NCBI RefSeq assembly: GCF_041734735.1
Contig: NC_134910.1
Coordinates: 6,170,631 to 6,234,630 of the forward strand
Length of the DNA: 64,000 bases
Source: Babylonia areolata
Taxonomy: Eukaryota > Mollusca > Gastropoda > Neogastropoda > Buccinidae
Reading direction: 5' to 3'
Shown here in pieces: positions 1 through 11,299 of the stretch (the first letter of the stretch is position 1; every line of letters begins with the position of its first letter). Both the position numbers and the translations under genes were made by a program. A model generated the notes under the pieces. It saw only the letters and a list, made by a program, of their open reading frames with translations. It had not been told where the DNA came from and searched no databases.

Positions 1-1300
1 GGCTCGAGTCCAGGACAGTGGCGAAACATGTTCTCCTTTTGCTGTCACAAATGGTGTCAAGCAAGGCTGCGTCCTGGCTCCAACGCTGTTCAGCTTCATG
101 TTCTTTGCAATGCTTACTGATGCCTTCAGAGATGGCGATGTTGGAATTGGCCTAAAGTACCGAACAGATGGCAAGTTGTTTAACCTCGAAGGCTTCAAGC
201 AAAAACGAAGGTCATGACAGACATCATCAGAGACTTTTTGTTTGCTGATGATTGTGCCCTCAACACTGGATCTGAAGCTGACATGCAACTCAGCGTCGAC
301 AAGTTTGCCACTGCCAGCAGGAACTTCGGCCTTACCATCAGCACGAGGAAAACTGAAGTTCTCTATCAGCCAGCCCCTACGTTGAGCCCAACATCACAGT
401 CAACGGTCAGAGACTCAGTGCGGTGGAGCGGTTCACATACCTTGGCAGTACACTGTCACGAAATGCGACCATCGACGATGAAGTGAACGTCAGGATTGCA
501 AGAGCAAGCGCAACTTTTGGCAGACTCAGTGCAAATGTCTGGAACAGAAGAGGCATTAGTCTTGAGACCAAGCTAAAGGTCTACAGAGCAGTAGTTCTCC
601 CCACACTACTGTATGCCTGCAAAACTTGGACAGTGTACCAACGACATGCCAAGAAGCTGAACCACTTCCACACAACATGCCTCAGGAAGCTACTGAACAT
701 CAAGTGGCAAGTCAGGACCCCAGACACAGAGGTGCTCGCAAAAGCCACCCTTCCCAGCATCTTCACCATCCTGATGCAGTCCCAGCTTCGCTGGGCTGGA
801 CACGTGGCGCGCATGCCAAACCATCGGCTGCCCAAAAGGCTCTTCTATGGCGAGCTGCAACAAGGGAAGAGATCACACGGAGGTCAGAAGAAGCGCTTCA
901 GAGATACTCTGAAAGTCTCTCTTAAAGCGTTTTAAAGCTCCCTGACTCCTGGGAGGAATCTGCAGTGGACCGTGACAAATGGCGCGCTGCTGTGCACAAA
1001 GACGCCAAGTTGTGCGAGGCCAACAGGACTGCTGCAGCTGTTCAGAAGAGGCAGGCCAGAAGGTCACGGGCAAACAAGCTCCCTGACAATGATATGCCTG
1101 TCTTTGTCTGCCCCAGCTGTCAGCAAACATTTCGTGCGCAGATTGGACTATTCAGCCATCTGCGCATTCACAGATAGATTCATGAGCATCCTCCCCCCCA
1201 CCCCACCACCACCCTCCCCTGATCCCCCAGCTGGATGACAACGATGGTCATCATCGATCTCGATGGACACACCACATATATATGTGCATATATCCACATG
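1..1300 (+). mobile_element. LINE 3' part with reverse transcriptase and C-terminal zinc finger (5' side outside window)
   Basis: Decayed non-LTR retrotransposon ORF2. The first 200 bases read NGVKQGCVLAPTL, the reverse-transcriptase motif around the primer grip. FLFADDCAL (about 235-258) is the catalytic YADD-type box. Bases 423-935 give the thumb and C-terminal region (YLGSTLSRNA, LPTLLYACKTW, LRWAGHVARMP, KKRFRDTLK). Bases 965-1,177 end in a C2H2 finger (CPSCQQTF, then GLFSHLRIHR) and a stop. The reading frame changes near 400-430 and 935-965, and there is a stop near 215, so the copy is dead. The 3' untranslated part (about 1,180-1,300) includes 'catcgatctcgatggacac'. It belongs with the minus-strand element at 48,921-52,900. 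This type is often mis-annotated in molluscs as craniofacial development protein 2-like. The clade is uncertain. Confidence 0.85.
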
Positions 1301-2012
1301 AAGAGACAAAACATTGACGGCCAGAGAGGGAAAGGTAGAAAGTGCAAGGAGAACAGGGAGGAGAAGAAGAAGAAGAAGGAACGAGATGGACAATGGAGCC
1401 CTTAACATGAAGCGCTTCAGTGTTAAGTAGGGTTTTTTTGCGGTTTTTTTTTTTGTTTGTTTGTTTTTTTGTGTTTTTTTTGCAAATAAATAGTCTGAGG
1501 CTGTTAATTTCTGTGCACGTTTTCCTTGAGTGGAACACGTGTGACAGAGGAGGGAACTAAATAGCATGTATCTTTCTACACGTCTGTCGGCTTTTGTTTA
1601 CAGGAAGACAGACCCTGTATCGGCCGCCGTACTCTAGAGGTCACAACCAGGCGGCCATAAAGCCCGTAATTCTTACCTACGAGTACCAGACTGAGAGATC
1701 ACTATCTCCATAATGAGTCCCTGCTCTTTTGTGTTGTGCACCTGAGGATGAGGGGGAGGGTCTGAGACAGGCGCGAAACATTCACAAATGTGTTGGACAA
1801 CCAAATGCAATTACATCTTATCCAACACTGTTGTGCAATGCTCTAAACTTTCACACACTCTCTTCCACACCAACACACTCACCCCATCCACATGTGTACA
1901 CTATTACAACACACACACGCGCGCACGCACACACACGCACGCACACTTTGTAACGAACAGAGAGTTACACAGACAGACACAAAAGCAGACATACAAACAG
2001 AAGGGGAACGAC
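1301..2012. other. Intron-like sequence, no gene seen
   Basis: Holds a T-rich tract (about 1,430-1,482) and an interrupted CA/CG microsatellite (about 1,905-1,947). A possible donor-like GTAAGAA on the minus strand near 1,672 has no cysteine-rich exon beside it. Nothing else supported. Confidence 0.5.
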
Positions 2013-2016
2013 TTAC

Positions 2017-2118
2017 TGCATGAGAAATCCTGTGCATACGGAATCATATTTGGGGGACAACCGCAGTGGCCGTTACAGGGCCCCAAGTCGCAGTCACTAT
2101 CCGATTGACACTGGGACC
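2017..2118 (-). CDS. Exon: cysteine-rich EB/EGF-like module (last one seen in the window)
   Basis: Internal exon of the minus-strand FTP-domain gene. On the minus strand the acceptor is 'gacgtgcag' before base 2,118 and the donor is 'gtaagt' after base 2,017. The exon is 102 bases: two bases, 33 codons, one base, so phase 1 at both ends. The peptide is SQCQSDSDCDLGPCNGHCGC followed by PPNMIPYAQDFSC. The six cysteines with the CQSDSDC opening resemble EB or EGF-like modules. Residue joining with the 6,627 exon is GGG (Gly). It is probably not the final exon, since it ends on a good donor. A (TG)n tract in sense orientation lies 25 bases upstream of the acceptor. Function of the module is unknown; disulfide-bonded extracellular repeat is the likely role. 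Confidence 0.8.
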
Positions 2119-2142
2119 CTGCACGTCTCGAGGCTGGAACTA

Positions 2143-2176
<34 letters not shown>

Positions 2177-2212
2177 ATACGCACGCACATACACACGCAT
2201 ACACACACACAC
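2143..2212. repeat. (CA)n microsatellite upstream of exon acceptor
   Basis: Interrupted (CA)n on the plus strand, so (TG)n in the sense of the minus-strand gene. It lies 25 bases before the acceptor of the 2,017-2,118 exon. Confidence 0.9.
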
Positions 2213-3010
2213 TTCCTGTCATAAATCAATGGACCACAGTTGCCATCCTTTAAAGAGTTTTTGAACTCTTTCCCCAGCCTGCGTATCTCCTTGTCTTTTA
2301 ATTATTTCATTTTATTTGTTTATTTCTCATGATGGTTGAACAGTCCTTCACCTGCACCCATTTCCCCAGACTATTGTCTTGCCCAGATTGATAATTGATT
2401 TAATTTTGGTCAACCAGGTAGGTGTCACCTCTCTGCAGATCCAAGTAAAGTTCACAATTCACACTTTACCGCACATTCACAATTTCCCTGACACAGTGAC
2501 CGCTTACCTTATAATGTCTGAATTATAACACAGCTGAGCTGACCACTAATGGTTTACACCACCCTTGCGTTCTTTAGGATACCCAGGTACAAGATGGAAA
2601 CATGAATATTTATAAGCTACAGTCACACTTCTTTCTTGTCATACATTTCTCAATTTTATTGTTTTCTTTATTTCATCATTCGAATTCAATGACAGTTTTT
2701 CTTCAGTGCAAATAGTAGAAATTATGAAAACCACTGAATAAGTCGTGTTTTTAGTCAGAGACTATTACGAGTGGGTCACCAGAATTGACAAGACACTTGA
2801 CGAACCTCATTTTTAGACAAATCGTAAATCATGTCATGCAGGTCAAAATCACTGGACTTCACAAGCTATGGTTCACGTCCAGCTTCTTGTTCACCCAAAC
2901 CAAAAGCTTTGTATGTTTTTTGACTGGTGTAGTCATTCGTTCTTTCCCTTATTCCCACACAGAATAAAGAATAAAGTACAAAATCAACACTATGTTATAT
3001 ATGTATTCAC
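2213..3010. other. AT-rich intron, nothing recognised
   Basis: No coding pattern, splice-bounded cysteine-rich stretch or repeat family recognised on either strand. Confidence 0.5.
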
Positions 3011-3014
3011 AAAT

Positions 3015-3400
3015 CTGCCCCTTCCTATCTCTGTGGCTGCCTACACATGTACATTCCATCTCGCTCTCTGCGATTGGCTTCGGATCCACTCTGTTTACAC
3101 ATACCCAGATTCAAACACTCGACTGTTGGCTGCCGTTCTTTCTCTGTCCCTGGACCTTGTAATTGGAATGAACTTCCTCTTTCGCTTCGTCAGGTCTCCA
3201 CACACTCAACTATTTCAAGTCTGGCCTTAAATCCCACATCTTCCCAAAATAGCCTCCCTTCCCTGCCTCTTCGAAGTCTTCAGTTTTTAACTGTTTTAGA
3301 GTTATGCATGCGTTTGAATGACTGGTGCGAAAGCGCTTTGATTTGTCTCTGCACAAGATTCAGCGCAATATAAATATAGTAACTATTATTATTATCTATA
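3015..3400 (+). mobile_element. L2/CR1-like LINE 3' end, 5'-truncated
   Basis: The translation contains the C-terminal ORF2 tail typical of CR1/L2-like elements: MYIPSRSLRLASDPLCL, then RSFSVPGPCNWNELPLSLR, then in the next frame NYFKSGLKSHIFPK before a stop. It is followed by the usual 3' end, 'agcgcaatataaatatagta', and an (ATT)n tail at about 3,384-3,397. At least one frameshift separates the pieces. About 380 bases remain of an element normally several kilobases long. Confidence 0.75.
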
Positions 3401-4262
3401 TGTGATATACATAGTACACAGAATATCAATCCTGCAGTTTAAATGGTTGTGTTACGAAAATGACTAACTCAAAACCTATTGCATCTACATAAACATATAC
3501 GATGTGTTCATGTTCATGAAGACTGTAAACTTACAAGACAGCAAATATTGAGAGAGAGAGAAAAAAAATTGATAAATAACAGCCTTTAATATGATTCTAT
3601 GAAAAAAATATGCTTGATTCATGACGATCGAGGATAATGTGTTCGATTATTGTTAAAACAATAATCATCCTTTTAGATATTTTTCAGATAATTTCCCGAC
3701 ATTAAGTCAAAATTGACTACGTATGCATTGCTTCATATAAGTGTTTTCTTGTTTGCATTTAATTGTTAACTATAAATCAGCACAGCTGATCACACAAGTT
3801 CTCAAGTACAGACATCCAACTGAACTTATGCATGGTCCGAATCAGTGCTGAAGTATGAAAAGTTTGAAAGGAAACAACAGTCTGCAATGCAGCATCAAAA
3901 GGTATACCTGGTAGTGTTATTTTTATTACTTTTTCTTCTTTTCTCTCTCTTCTCATATTAGTAACTGCAAACATTTGAAATTCAGAAGCACAAAAGTGCA
4001 CAAAATCTTGTTTTTGTTTCTTTAGTCCCATGTGCTAAAGATATTGCCTCCACCTTTCTTCAAGCATCACCACCTAGCTGCTGTACAACAACATTACAAT
4101 GATTCTGGTACTAAAAAAAAGTGATAATGCTCTATTACACTAGCCACCACCTCAACCGGAAGCTGACACACACATGCGTGGGGGGGAGGGGGGGGGATCA
4201 AGACGGTTAATTGATATTTCAATCATTTTCATTTCTTTCCGTGTTTCTATTTCGTTACTTTC
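3401..4262. other. AT-rich intron, nothing recognised
   Basis: Short (GA)n at about 3,550 and a G-run at about 4,180-4,196. The open frame on the minus strand at 3,777-4,031 has no recognisable domain or cysteine pattern. Confidence 0.5.
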
Positions 4263-4264
<2 letters not shown>

Positions 4265-4334
<70 letters not shown>

Positions 4335-4338
4335 TGTG

Positions 4339-4369
<31 letters not shown>

Positions 4370-4370
4370 A
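4265..4370. repeat. (CA)n-(GA)n-(TG)n self-complementary microsatellite
   Basis: A (CA)n run of about 56 bases, a short (GA)n, then a (TG)n run. The CA and TG arms are reverse complements, so the locus can fold into a hairpin or cruciform with the GA tract as the loop. Confidence 0.9.
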
Positions 4371-4884
4371 TACAGCCCTATATGACACAATCCATACATT
4401 AAGTTCTTGTGCAGAAACTGCAAAATATGAAATGTGTTATTACCGTGTAATATCAATCATCCTTGAGGCCCGGGCCCACATTGTACCGTCGAATAGAATT
4501 GGTGTGTTGCAACTGCTTGTCAACCTATCGTGGAGTGATCAAGTCGAACTCGTATATGAAATTTTCAAATCATTATCAGTTTTATCAATATATGTATGTC
4601 CTTGCACGCGACCCCCTGTTTCCCAGTATTGGTCAAACTTCTGAATGGTTGCTTCAAAGCTAATTTGGTGAATCCTGAAAAACAAAGCATGTTTTGGAAA
4701 CTCATATGTACAATATGTATGGTAAATAATTTATTTGTGAATTCTACAATGTGGTAAAGATACTGAAACACTTGCAATCTTGGGTAAACCATTTTCTGAT
4801 TTTCTTCTCTGGAAAATACAATCCCCAAGTGTGCCCTATATATAAATATATGCATGTATATGTATATACACACACACACACACA
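4371..4884. other. Intron, nothing recognised
   Basis: AT-rich sequence ending in a short (TA)n(CA)n at about 4,845-4,885. No gene or named repeat seen. Confidence 0.45.
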
Positions 4885-4885
4885 C

Positions 4886-5290
4886 AGAACAAGAACAAGA
4901 AAAAAAAACCTTTAATCTCCAGGCCTCCGGCCCCTAAAAAGAGGTCAAAAGTAAACAATATGGTGATCCCGATCCCATCCCGGGAAAAAAAGATAAAGGG
5001 TAGCGAAGTCATCAGTGAGGAGAGAGGACAAGGTTAAAAAGTAAAAAAAGATAGTAATGATCATAATAATTTCAACAAAAAAATCGAAGATTAAAAACAC
5101 TGTCAGAACTGACGCAAACAATTCATAAGAAACATGAAAACAAGCATACATCCTACAATACATAAAAGTTGTGAAAGGGTTTGTCGAGTCAGATCTATAA
5201 TTTGGCGGAATCTCGTTACGGGGGAATTGCACTGACTGGCTGAGCAGACTGAGTTAGCTCCAAAATGTCTGCTAACAGAGCAATCCATCA
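4886..5290 (-). mobile_element. LINE 3' end with (TTCTTG)-type tail, 5'-truncated
   Basis: Read on the minus strand, the segment ends in 'ggggccggaggcctggagat', then 'taaaggttttttttt' and CTTGTT repeats at about 4,888-4,905. This is a non-LTR 3' terminus with a short simple-repeat tail. Upstream there is no long open frame, so the extent toward 5,290 is a guess. The clade is not assigned. Confidence 0.5.
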
Positions 5291-5394
5291 GGTCTAGTTT
5301 TCATAGGTTTGATATGCTATAAATTATGTTACATAAAATGGGGTTTTGGTGAACAAGAACATGAAAAACACAGCACAGGGATGCTGCTCAGTTT

Positions 5395-5711
5395 CCAGCA
5401 GGATTCTTCCTCTTCTTCTTCATTCGTGGGCTGCAACTCCCACGTTCACGAGTGGGTTTTTACGTGTGTGACCGTTTTTTACCCGCCATATAGTGGCAGC
5501 CATAATGCGTTTTCGGAGGTGTGCATGCTGGGTATGTTGATGTTTCCATAACCCACCGAACACTGACATAGATTACAGGATCTTTAACGTGCGTATTTGA
5601 TCTTCTGCTTGCATATACACACGAAGCGGGTTCAGGCACCAGCCGGTCTGCACATATGTTGACCTGGGAGATCGGAAAATCTCCACCCTTTACCCACTAG
5701 GCGCCGTTACA
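5395..5711 (-). mobile_element. Dispersed SINE of mollusc type, head lost
   Basis: The plus strand reads 'attcgtgggctgcaactccc', 'acgtgtgtgaccg', 'ataacccaccgaacactgac', 'ggatctttaacgtgcgtatt' and 'gacctgggagatcgg', ending at 'ccactaggcgccgttac'. I recognise this string as a widespread repeat in molluscs whose tRNA-like head would follow on the right. Here that head is missing. The (GAA)n-like tail is at about 5,408-5,422. The copy looks complete in the body and moderately diverged. Confidence 0.7.
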
Positions 5712-5859
5712 CACATCCGCTTGTGTGCAAAACAAATGGTTGAGTACCACAGCCAGACTGACTATATTATTGTGAAGAACCAAAACAGGACTGGCAACGA
5801 TATACCTATAACAAGGTCATTCCCACAAGCTGATCTTGGCAGTGATAACGTCTTTCCTT

Positions 5860-6035
5860 GATAATCTTTAAAGTACAGTTGAGGAACAGAAAAAGAGGAA
5901 ATACAGCCTTCTCAAATTCGGTGTCAGTTTGCTGAGTTTTTCAAGGAGGTTTGATCATCCAGTTAAATCCAAGAGAAGGGCTACATCGGGATTCGAACCC
6001 AGACCCTCACTGACACATTATTGGCAGCGTCTAAA
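5860..6035 (-). mobile_element. tRNA-derived SINE head, diverged
   Basis: The minus strand reads 'gcagaatggtttagacgctg' and then 'gggtctgggttcgaatcccg', which look like the A and B boxes of a tRNA-type pol III promoter with the usual spacing for a SINE. The body to the left is diverged and its end uncertain. It is not an intact tRNA: no acceptor stem pairing is seen. Confidence 0.6.
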
Positions 6036-6626
6036 CCATTCTGCAAACTTTCTCCTTGACGGATCAATTTAGCACCCTTTGCCAATTTGGTTTAATATCA
6101 TACATCACAGAAAACGTTATGAATATATCAAAGTTTTCAGTTGCCTAAGTGTTCTGAATCCAATTCTGCAATTTATCAGACGCTACCAACAAACATTTTA
6201 AGATAACTTCACAACCACACTTAAACTTCGCCAAACATGTCCATATCAAAACAAACATGCACAATCGAAACCCACTTCTTTTTACCGTTTTCACTAAATC
6301 ATTTGCTTTGCACAGTGATCTAAAATCTTTCAATCCAATATTCCCTACCGGAAGACAATAAACAAACTGCAGAATAAACACGGATGATTTGTTCCATCAT
6401 TCGCCAAGTCATATGGAGTCCATGACAAGCAAATGGACACGGACATAGGGCGAAAGACAGAGATGAAAGTAAGACCAGTATTGTGACAGGCATTCAGGCA
6501 TTGTGAAGATTGGAAGAGTCAGTCAGACAGACAGACAGACAGAAATGAAAGAAAGACTTCCAGTCAGACAGACAACGGTATCAACAGAAAGACAGACGGT
6601 GCACAGGAGTGACACTGATGTCTTAC
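6036..6626. other. Intron, nothing recognised
   Basis: The open frame at 6,145-6,381 on the minus strand has no recognisable domain. A short (CAGA)n run lies at about 6,520-6,542. Confidence 0.45.
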
Positions 6627-6734
6627 CGCAACGGCCTTGATGAGGAGTGCCGACGCCGGTCGTGCAGGTACACTTTTGCTTGACACAAGTACTTCCCGCA
6701 GTGCACTGACTGGTCTCCTTACATTGCAAACCAA
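6627..6734 (-). CDS. Exon: cysteine-rich EB-like module
   Basis: Internal exon of the minus-strand FTP-domain gene. The donor is 'gcg|gtaaga' after base 6,627. The peptide is GLQCKETSQCTAGSTCVKQK, then CTCTTGVGTPHQGRC: C-x5-C-x5-C-x4-C-x-C, then a final cysteine, a good match to the EB module style. Two in-frame phase-1 acceptors are possible: before 6,734 (used here, 108 bases) or before 6,743 (117 bases). Neither has a strong pyrimidine tract, and this exon lacks the upstream (TG)n seen at its neighbours. It lies left of the duplicated block, so it is single-copy in the window. It joins the 12,188 or 31,802 exon upstream as GTT or GGA with no stop. Confidence 0.78.
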
Positions 6735-6916
6735 CTTTGATTCCTTCAAACAGAGAATGGTCATTACTGTTATTGTTATAGGCCCAATATTCAGGTTATA
6801 TTACAGACTGACATTAGTTTTCAGTGGGCTAAGGTGACAGCTGCATTATCAATAGTTTCTCCATTGCAATGGGAAATACTTTACAGATTAGTCTTTTATG
6901 AAGGACTATGACAATC

Positions 6917-7118
6917 AAACTAGGAGGCAAGATTGCACTGGCTCTTAGTGCTGCAGCCTTGGGGTCTAGTTGACCTTTGGGAATCATCCCAACGCCGACC
7001 GAGCTAAAACGCTCTTGGTCGAGAGAGTGGGGATGTAACTTGGGCAAGACACTCTCCACTTGCCCAAATATTCGGGACAGTATTTGCCTCCTCTGCTGTT
7101 CTGATGGTCATAGTCATT
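6917..7118 (+). mobile_element. SINE fragment
   Basis: The segment 'gttgacctttgggaatcatc', 'gagctaaaacgctcttggtc' and 'gtaacttgggcaagacactc' is a recurrent mollusc repeat string as I recall it. Here it is truncated on both sides. Strand and limits are uncertain. Confidence 0.5.
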
Positions 7119-7394
7119 CTTTTCATTCTTCTTCTTACTATCATCATTATTATTATCACTATCACTTTTTAAGGGTGGAAAAGACACTCCTCTATCAATT
7201 TCTGTTTATTAGCTGTTACCCAACTGCTTCACAACCGTATTTCCCGCACAAACGCCGAAAATATTCAATGCAAGAACTGGTAAAAACACACATGAGAGAA
7301 TAAAAATATATATATAAAATCTCTCAAAATGATCGCTGATCATTGCTCCACCCGTCGATCTCCACCAAGGTGGACTTTACAAATTCCTTCTGTG

Positions 7395-7880
7395 GAAGGA
7401 ACATCATCACATTCGCAAATTGGAACAAAAGAACATGCAGAGACAGGTTGGAAAACTGGAAGAATTGACCACTGAGTTGGACAAACATACCTGGCACATT
7501 AAGATCTTGAAAAAAAGGGATAAAGGGCATATCCTGTACTATTATGAGGAAGAGGACAGACGTGTACATGGTGCAGTGTTTCTTAGTCAAGAAGGACGTA
7601 GGAATACATAACAGGGATACTGCCCAGTTTCCAGCAGGTTCATATCCATCCGCGTGTGAAACATCACGTTAGTGCACACGTATGCCTTTAAATCAGAGTA
7701 TGTTGATGTCAAGATTGAGAAATTATACTTCACAAGGACATAGTATAAAAGCTGAGAAGAAGACATAGTCATACTTCAGGACGACTGGAATGCAAAGGCT
7801 GGCACACATGCCCAAGAAGACTTGCGGGAGTTCTACGACCCCTACTGTAACGAGAATGTCAAAGATACAGGAGAATCCAC
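7395..7880 (+). mobile_element. LINE endonuclease fragment (copy A)
   Basis: Three frames of the plus strand together show a decayed APE-type endonuclease: RQVGKLEELTTELDKHTW (N side), CPVSSRFISIR near 7,622-7,655 and DDWNAKAGTHAQEDLREF near 7,779-7,830. The last aligns with the GDWNAKVG box that holds catalytic Asp and Asn. At least three frame changes or stops interrupt it. No reverse transcriptase follows directly. The element type is like the one at 48,921-52,900 or a relative. Confidence 0.7.
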
Positions 7881-8296
7881 CATTGATATAAAATGACTTA
7901 GTTCTTGCTTACAGAAATTACACACTTGGTGAGCATATAACATCCCAACAATGGTAAATGACACTCCTAAAACGGTCAGTGAAATAGCCAGACATACTTT
8001 TATTATTCTTGTTAAGAACTGGAACAGGTCTGGCATCAAGAGAGCTAAAACAATTATGTTCTCCTTAACTAGATGTATACACAGGGGCAGGCTATGAAGG
8101 GAAAAAAACGATGGAAAAAAACATTGCAAAATGGTGGGTTGACAAACAATCAACAGTTCTGTGTAGTGACCCAATGGGTCATCTCAGAGAAGAAAAAGAA
8201 TAGAAGGCACTTAAGCTTGCAATGTTGAAGTTTACCATGGACACACAGACACAGTCACACAAACAGAAAGTCGCACACACATTCACATATCACCCC
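7881..8296. other. Unrecognised intron segment (copy A)
   Basis: No coding pattern recognised. The minus-strand open frame at 7,842-8,174 is hydrophobic but has no known domain, and it overlaps the LINE fragment. Confidence 0.4.
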
Positions 8297-8297
8297 C

Positions 8298-8299
8298 CC

Positions 8300-8334
<35 letters not shown>

Positions 8335-8343
8335 GTGCGCGCT

Positions 8344-8375
<32 letters not shown>

Positions 8376-8418
8376 CACACACGTGCACACACACACACAC
8401 ACGCACACACACACACAT
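8298..8418. repeat. (CA)n microsatellite abutting a LINE (copy A)
   Basis: Interrupted (CA)n with CG and TA interruptions. It runs directly into the reverse-transcriptase remnant that starts at 8,419. The B copy differs in repeat number. Confidence 0.9.
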
Positions 8419-9702
8419 ATGATTTAGTTATTTTATCATTATCTAAAGACGGCTTACAACAAAAGCTTAACTTTTTACACTCTTACTGCAATCAATGGGG
8501 CTTACGTTTGAATAGAGAAAAGACAAAAGTAATCGTTTTTTGTTTTTGTTTTTTTTCAAAAACTGTCCCTAAAATACCCCTACATTTTAAATGTGGAGAG
8601 GACATAACTGAAACAGCAGAAGAATATAAATATTTAGGGGTTATATTTCATAGAAATGGCAACTTAAGTCGAGCACAAGGTCATCTTAAAAATCAAGCAA
8701 ATAAGGCTCTACATGTGCTACTCAGAACATTTCGTAATACAAATATGAATACAGATATCATGTGTCAGTTATTTGATACTTTGATAACGCCTGTTTCAAC
8801 ATATGGAGCAGAAGTTTTGTTTCCATATGATGTTGCAGGAGATGCATCGTTTAATTTATTCGAATTATCCAGTAATTGTCTTTTCAACAAATTTCCACAT
8901 GAAAGACTTCATGTCAAGTTTTGTAAGCAGTTACTTGGTGTACATAAAAGAGCAATGGTTCTCCCCGTTTTGGGAGAATTAGGAAGATTCCCTATTAGCC
9001 TAAAAATAATATGTCAAGTTATTGGCTATTGGATACACATAGCTTCCTAAAAATTCACTTGTATACACAACATATAAATGCATGTATCGTCAAACAAATG
9101 AAAATGTTCAGTGGCTACTTTTCACAAGAAATGTATTAACTGGCACTGGATTAGATCATGTTTGGAAAAATCAGTTCACTTTTAGTGTTAAAAGATTAAA
9201 GTATGCTATATCCAAGAAACTTGAAATTGAATATGTAAAATTTTGGAAACAGAAACATGACAGTTCATCTCATTTAGAATTTTACAAGAACGCTGTGACA
9301 AATTATAAAACTGAACCGTATTTAAAGAATACAGCAAATACACAACACAGGAAAGCACTGACCATGTTACGAATCAGCACCCATGACACAAATCGAAAAG
9401 GGAAGATATAAAAATACACCGAAAGAGCAAAGACTGTGTGATACTTGTAACAGTTTAGAAGATGAGATTCACCTTTTAGACAATTGTGTAAAGTACAATA
9501 CTTACAGACACAGATTCCTAATCGATATATGTCGTCCAAATGCAAAGCCTAGTGAACTGATCCTTCTAGCAGAAATACAGCGAAGGCTGGCGAAATTTGT
9601 TATGAGTGTTTCTCTTCTTAATATGTTCATGTTTATGTTTCATTGCGTCTTATAAACTTTAAGGTTTTATGACAATAAAAAGTATTCTATTCTATTCTAT
9701 TC
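8419..9702 (+). mobile_element. L2/Crack-like LINE, 3' half (copy A)
   Basis: Begins at [16 protein letters not shown], just past where the catalytic YADD box should be; that box is replaced by the CA repeat. It continues with WGLRLNREKTKVIVF, EEYKYLGVIFHRNGNLSRA and ITPVSTYGAEVLF (8,508-9,050), then a second frame at 9,082-9,411, then 9,383-9,655 with the cysteine motif RLCDTCNSLEDEIHLLDNC. The 3' end is 'atgacaataaaaagtattct' plus a (TATTC)n tail to 9,702. It is dead: 5'-truncated with at least two frame breaks. The exact clade is not certain. Confidence 0.85.
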
Positions 9703-11110
9703 ACACACACACACATGTGCACCACGGAGGCAGGGTTATAACACTGACTCATTGGTGTCAAAAACTGCACCATGTCAAACTGGTGCCAACCAGGCCTGTC
9801 GGTTTAATCTATGTTGGCCAAATTTGCGACTCTGCCTCATTTGTAGTCTGCTCAGCCAGTCGACGCATTTCCCAGGCTTAAGAGCTGAAACGTCATTCCT
9901 CGACCAACGGCCATATGAACTATGTCTTTTAACCATATTTTGCTCAGTTTTTGTCACCACCGTGTGCACTGCAAGCGATTCCAGGTGGTCCACTTGTGAG
10001 TTCTACACCCATGTGGGACCCTACCTCCCTCTGACCTGAAAAGATATCCCATCCAGGAGGTCGTGGCGCCTGTGATCCTTGGGGATGTGTTAACAGGGTG
10101 ACTGGTACCTGCATCCTATCTATCCACACTGGGGTCTACACCTAGGACATGCTGGGCTCACTGGAGGACCATGGCTGGCTCCTGGCACTCCCACCCAGTC
10201 TTTAGTGGAGGCAGGATCGAGCAAGCACTGGCCTCCAGCACCTATCTAACAGGACCTAGCACCTCCTCGAACCACCAATCAACTTGTGGAAGCCAAGAGT
10301 TTCCGCCCTCTCTTGGGGAGTGACTGAGTGTTCCTGCCCTCCCGATATTAGTGGGCTCCTCTCTCTTCACACAATGCTCAACGTCTGGCATCCATGTTTA
10401 CACGCAGAGCTGAACTTTCAGTCCTGTCACTCTTCTTCAGCCGTGTCTTTCAGTCAGAGGGACTAGCGGGATTCACGGCTCTTGCTGCCTCATTACAAGG
10501 TGCCAGAGTGAACCAGCTCTACTTTCTGCCAGGTTGACCCCAAGGCTCTTTCTACTCATTCACCTTCGGACGAGGCCGAAATCAACTCTGATCTTGTTAT
10601 GTTAGAACTTAACCTAACAGAGTATCCCATGTGGAGCGTCTCTGTCTATGTTAAACCCCTCCTTGGTAGCAAACCTGCTGCTCCCGCGCCACAAGGCTGC
10701 TTAGGCTCCTGGAGATGGATCAAGAGTGTCAGAATATGCCTGCCCATGGTGGGGGTGCCACCTCTACGCCTCCTACTCCCCACCTGGTAAAAAGTCTTTG
10801 GTGCCGGCAGTTCTCCCGTGGGAAAGTATTTGAAGGATTCTACAAAATGAAGCATCTGAACATTTGTATACCACCTACATTTTAGGGAAAAGGAACTTCC
10901 ATTGCAGGACCCTTGGCTAGTCCTTCTTCCGGGTCCCACCACTAACTAGCCAGTATATTTGGCTGACTGGGATAAGGTGGCCTGCCACTATCTTTCCGAG
11001 GTCTCCACAGCCTCTGACACCTTCCTACACAGGCCCATCGTGCTGCAGGAAGACGGCCCAGAACACCCAGGTACAGAGTCACCTCATGCAGAAGTCTCTG
11101 GGCTCCTTCA
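9703..11110. other. GC-richer unclassified segment, probable dispersed repeat (copy A)
   Basis: From about 9,940 the base composition rises above the surrounding AT-rich introns, and several short open frames appear on both strands without any recognised domain. No terminal repeats, poly(A) tail or splice-bounded exon seen. It may be a decayed transposon body or an old pseudogene; I cannot assign it. Confidence 0.4.
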
Positions 11111-11299
11111 GCGACTCTTTTGTTGGCTTTGGGGTGGCTTTGAGTCTGCCAACTGAGGCGTTTATTTGCCCACCTTTCAATTCTGTTCTTGACAGTATGG
11201 GTGCATTTTTTAACAGCGCAAGACACTTCCGTTTCAGGCACACCAATTTGTAGGAAGCTGGGCCAAAAGCAGCACTCATAATGGCTATGCTGACTGATC

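Noticed and set aside
1606-1740. A possible exon on the minus strand ending at GTAAGAA near 1,672
   Set aside because: Open only in phase 0 to phase 2, no cysteines, not like the other modules.
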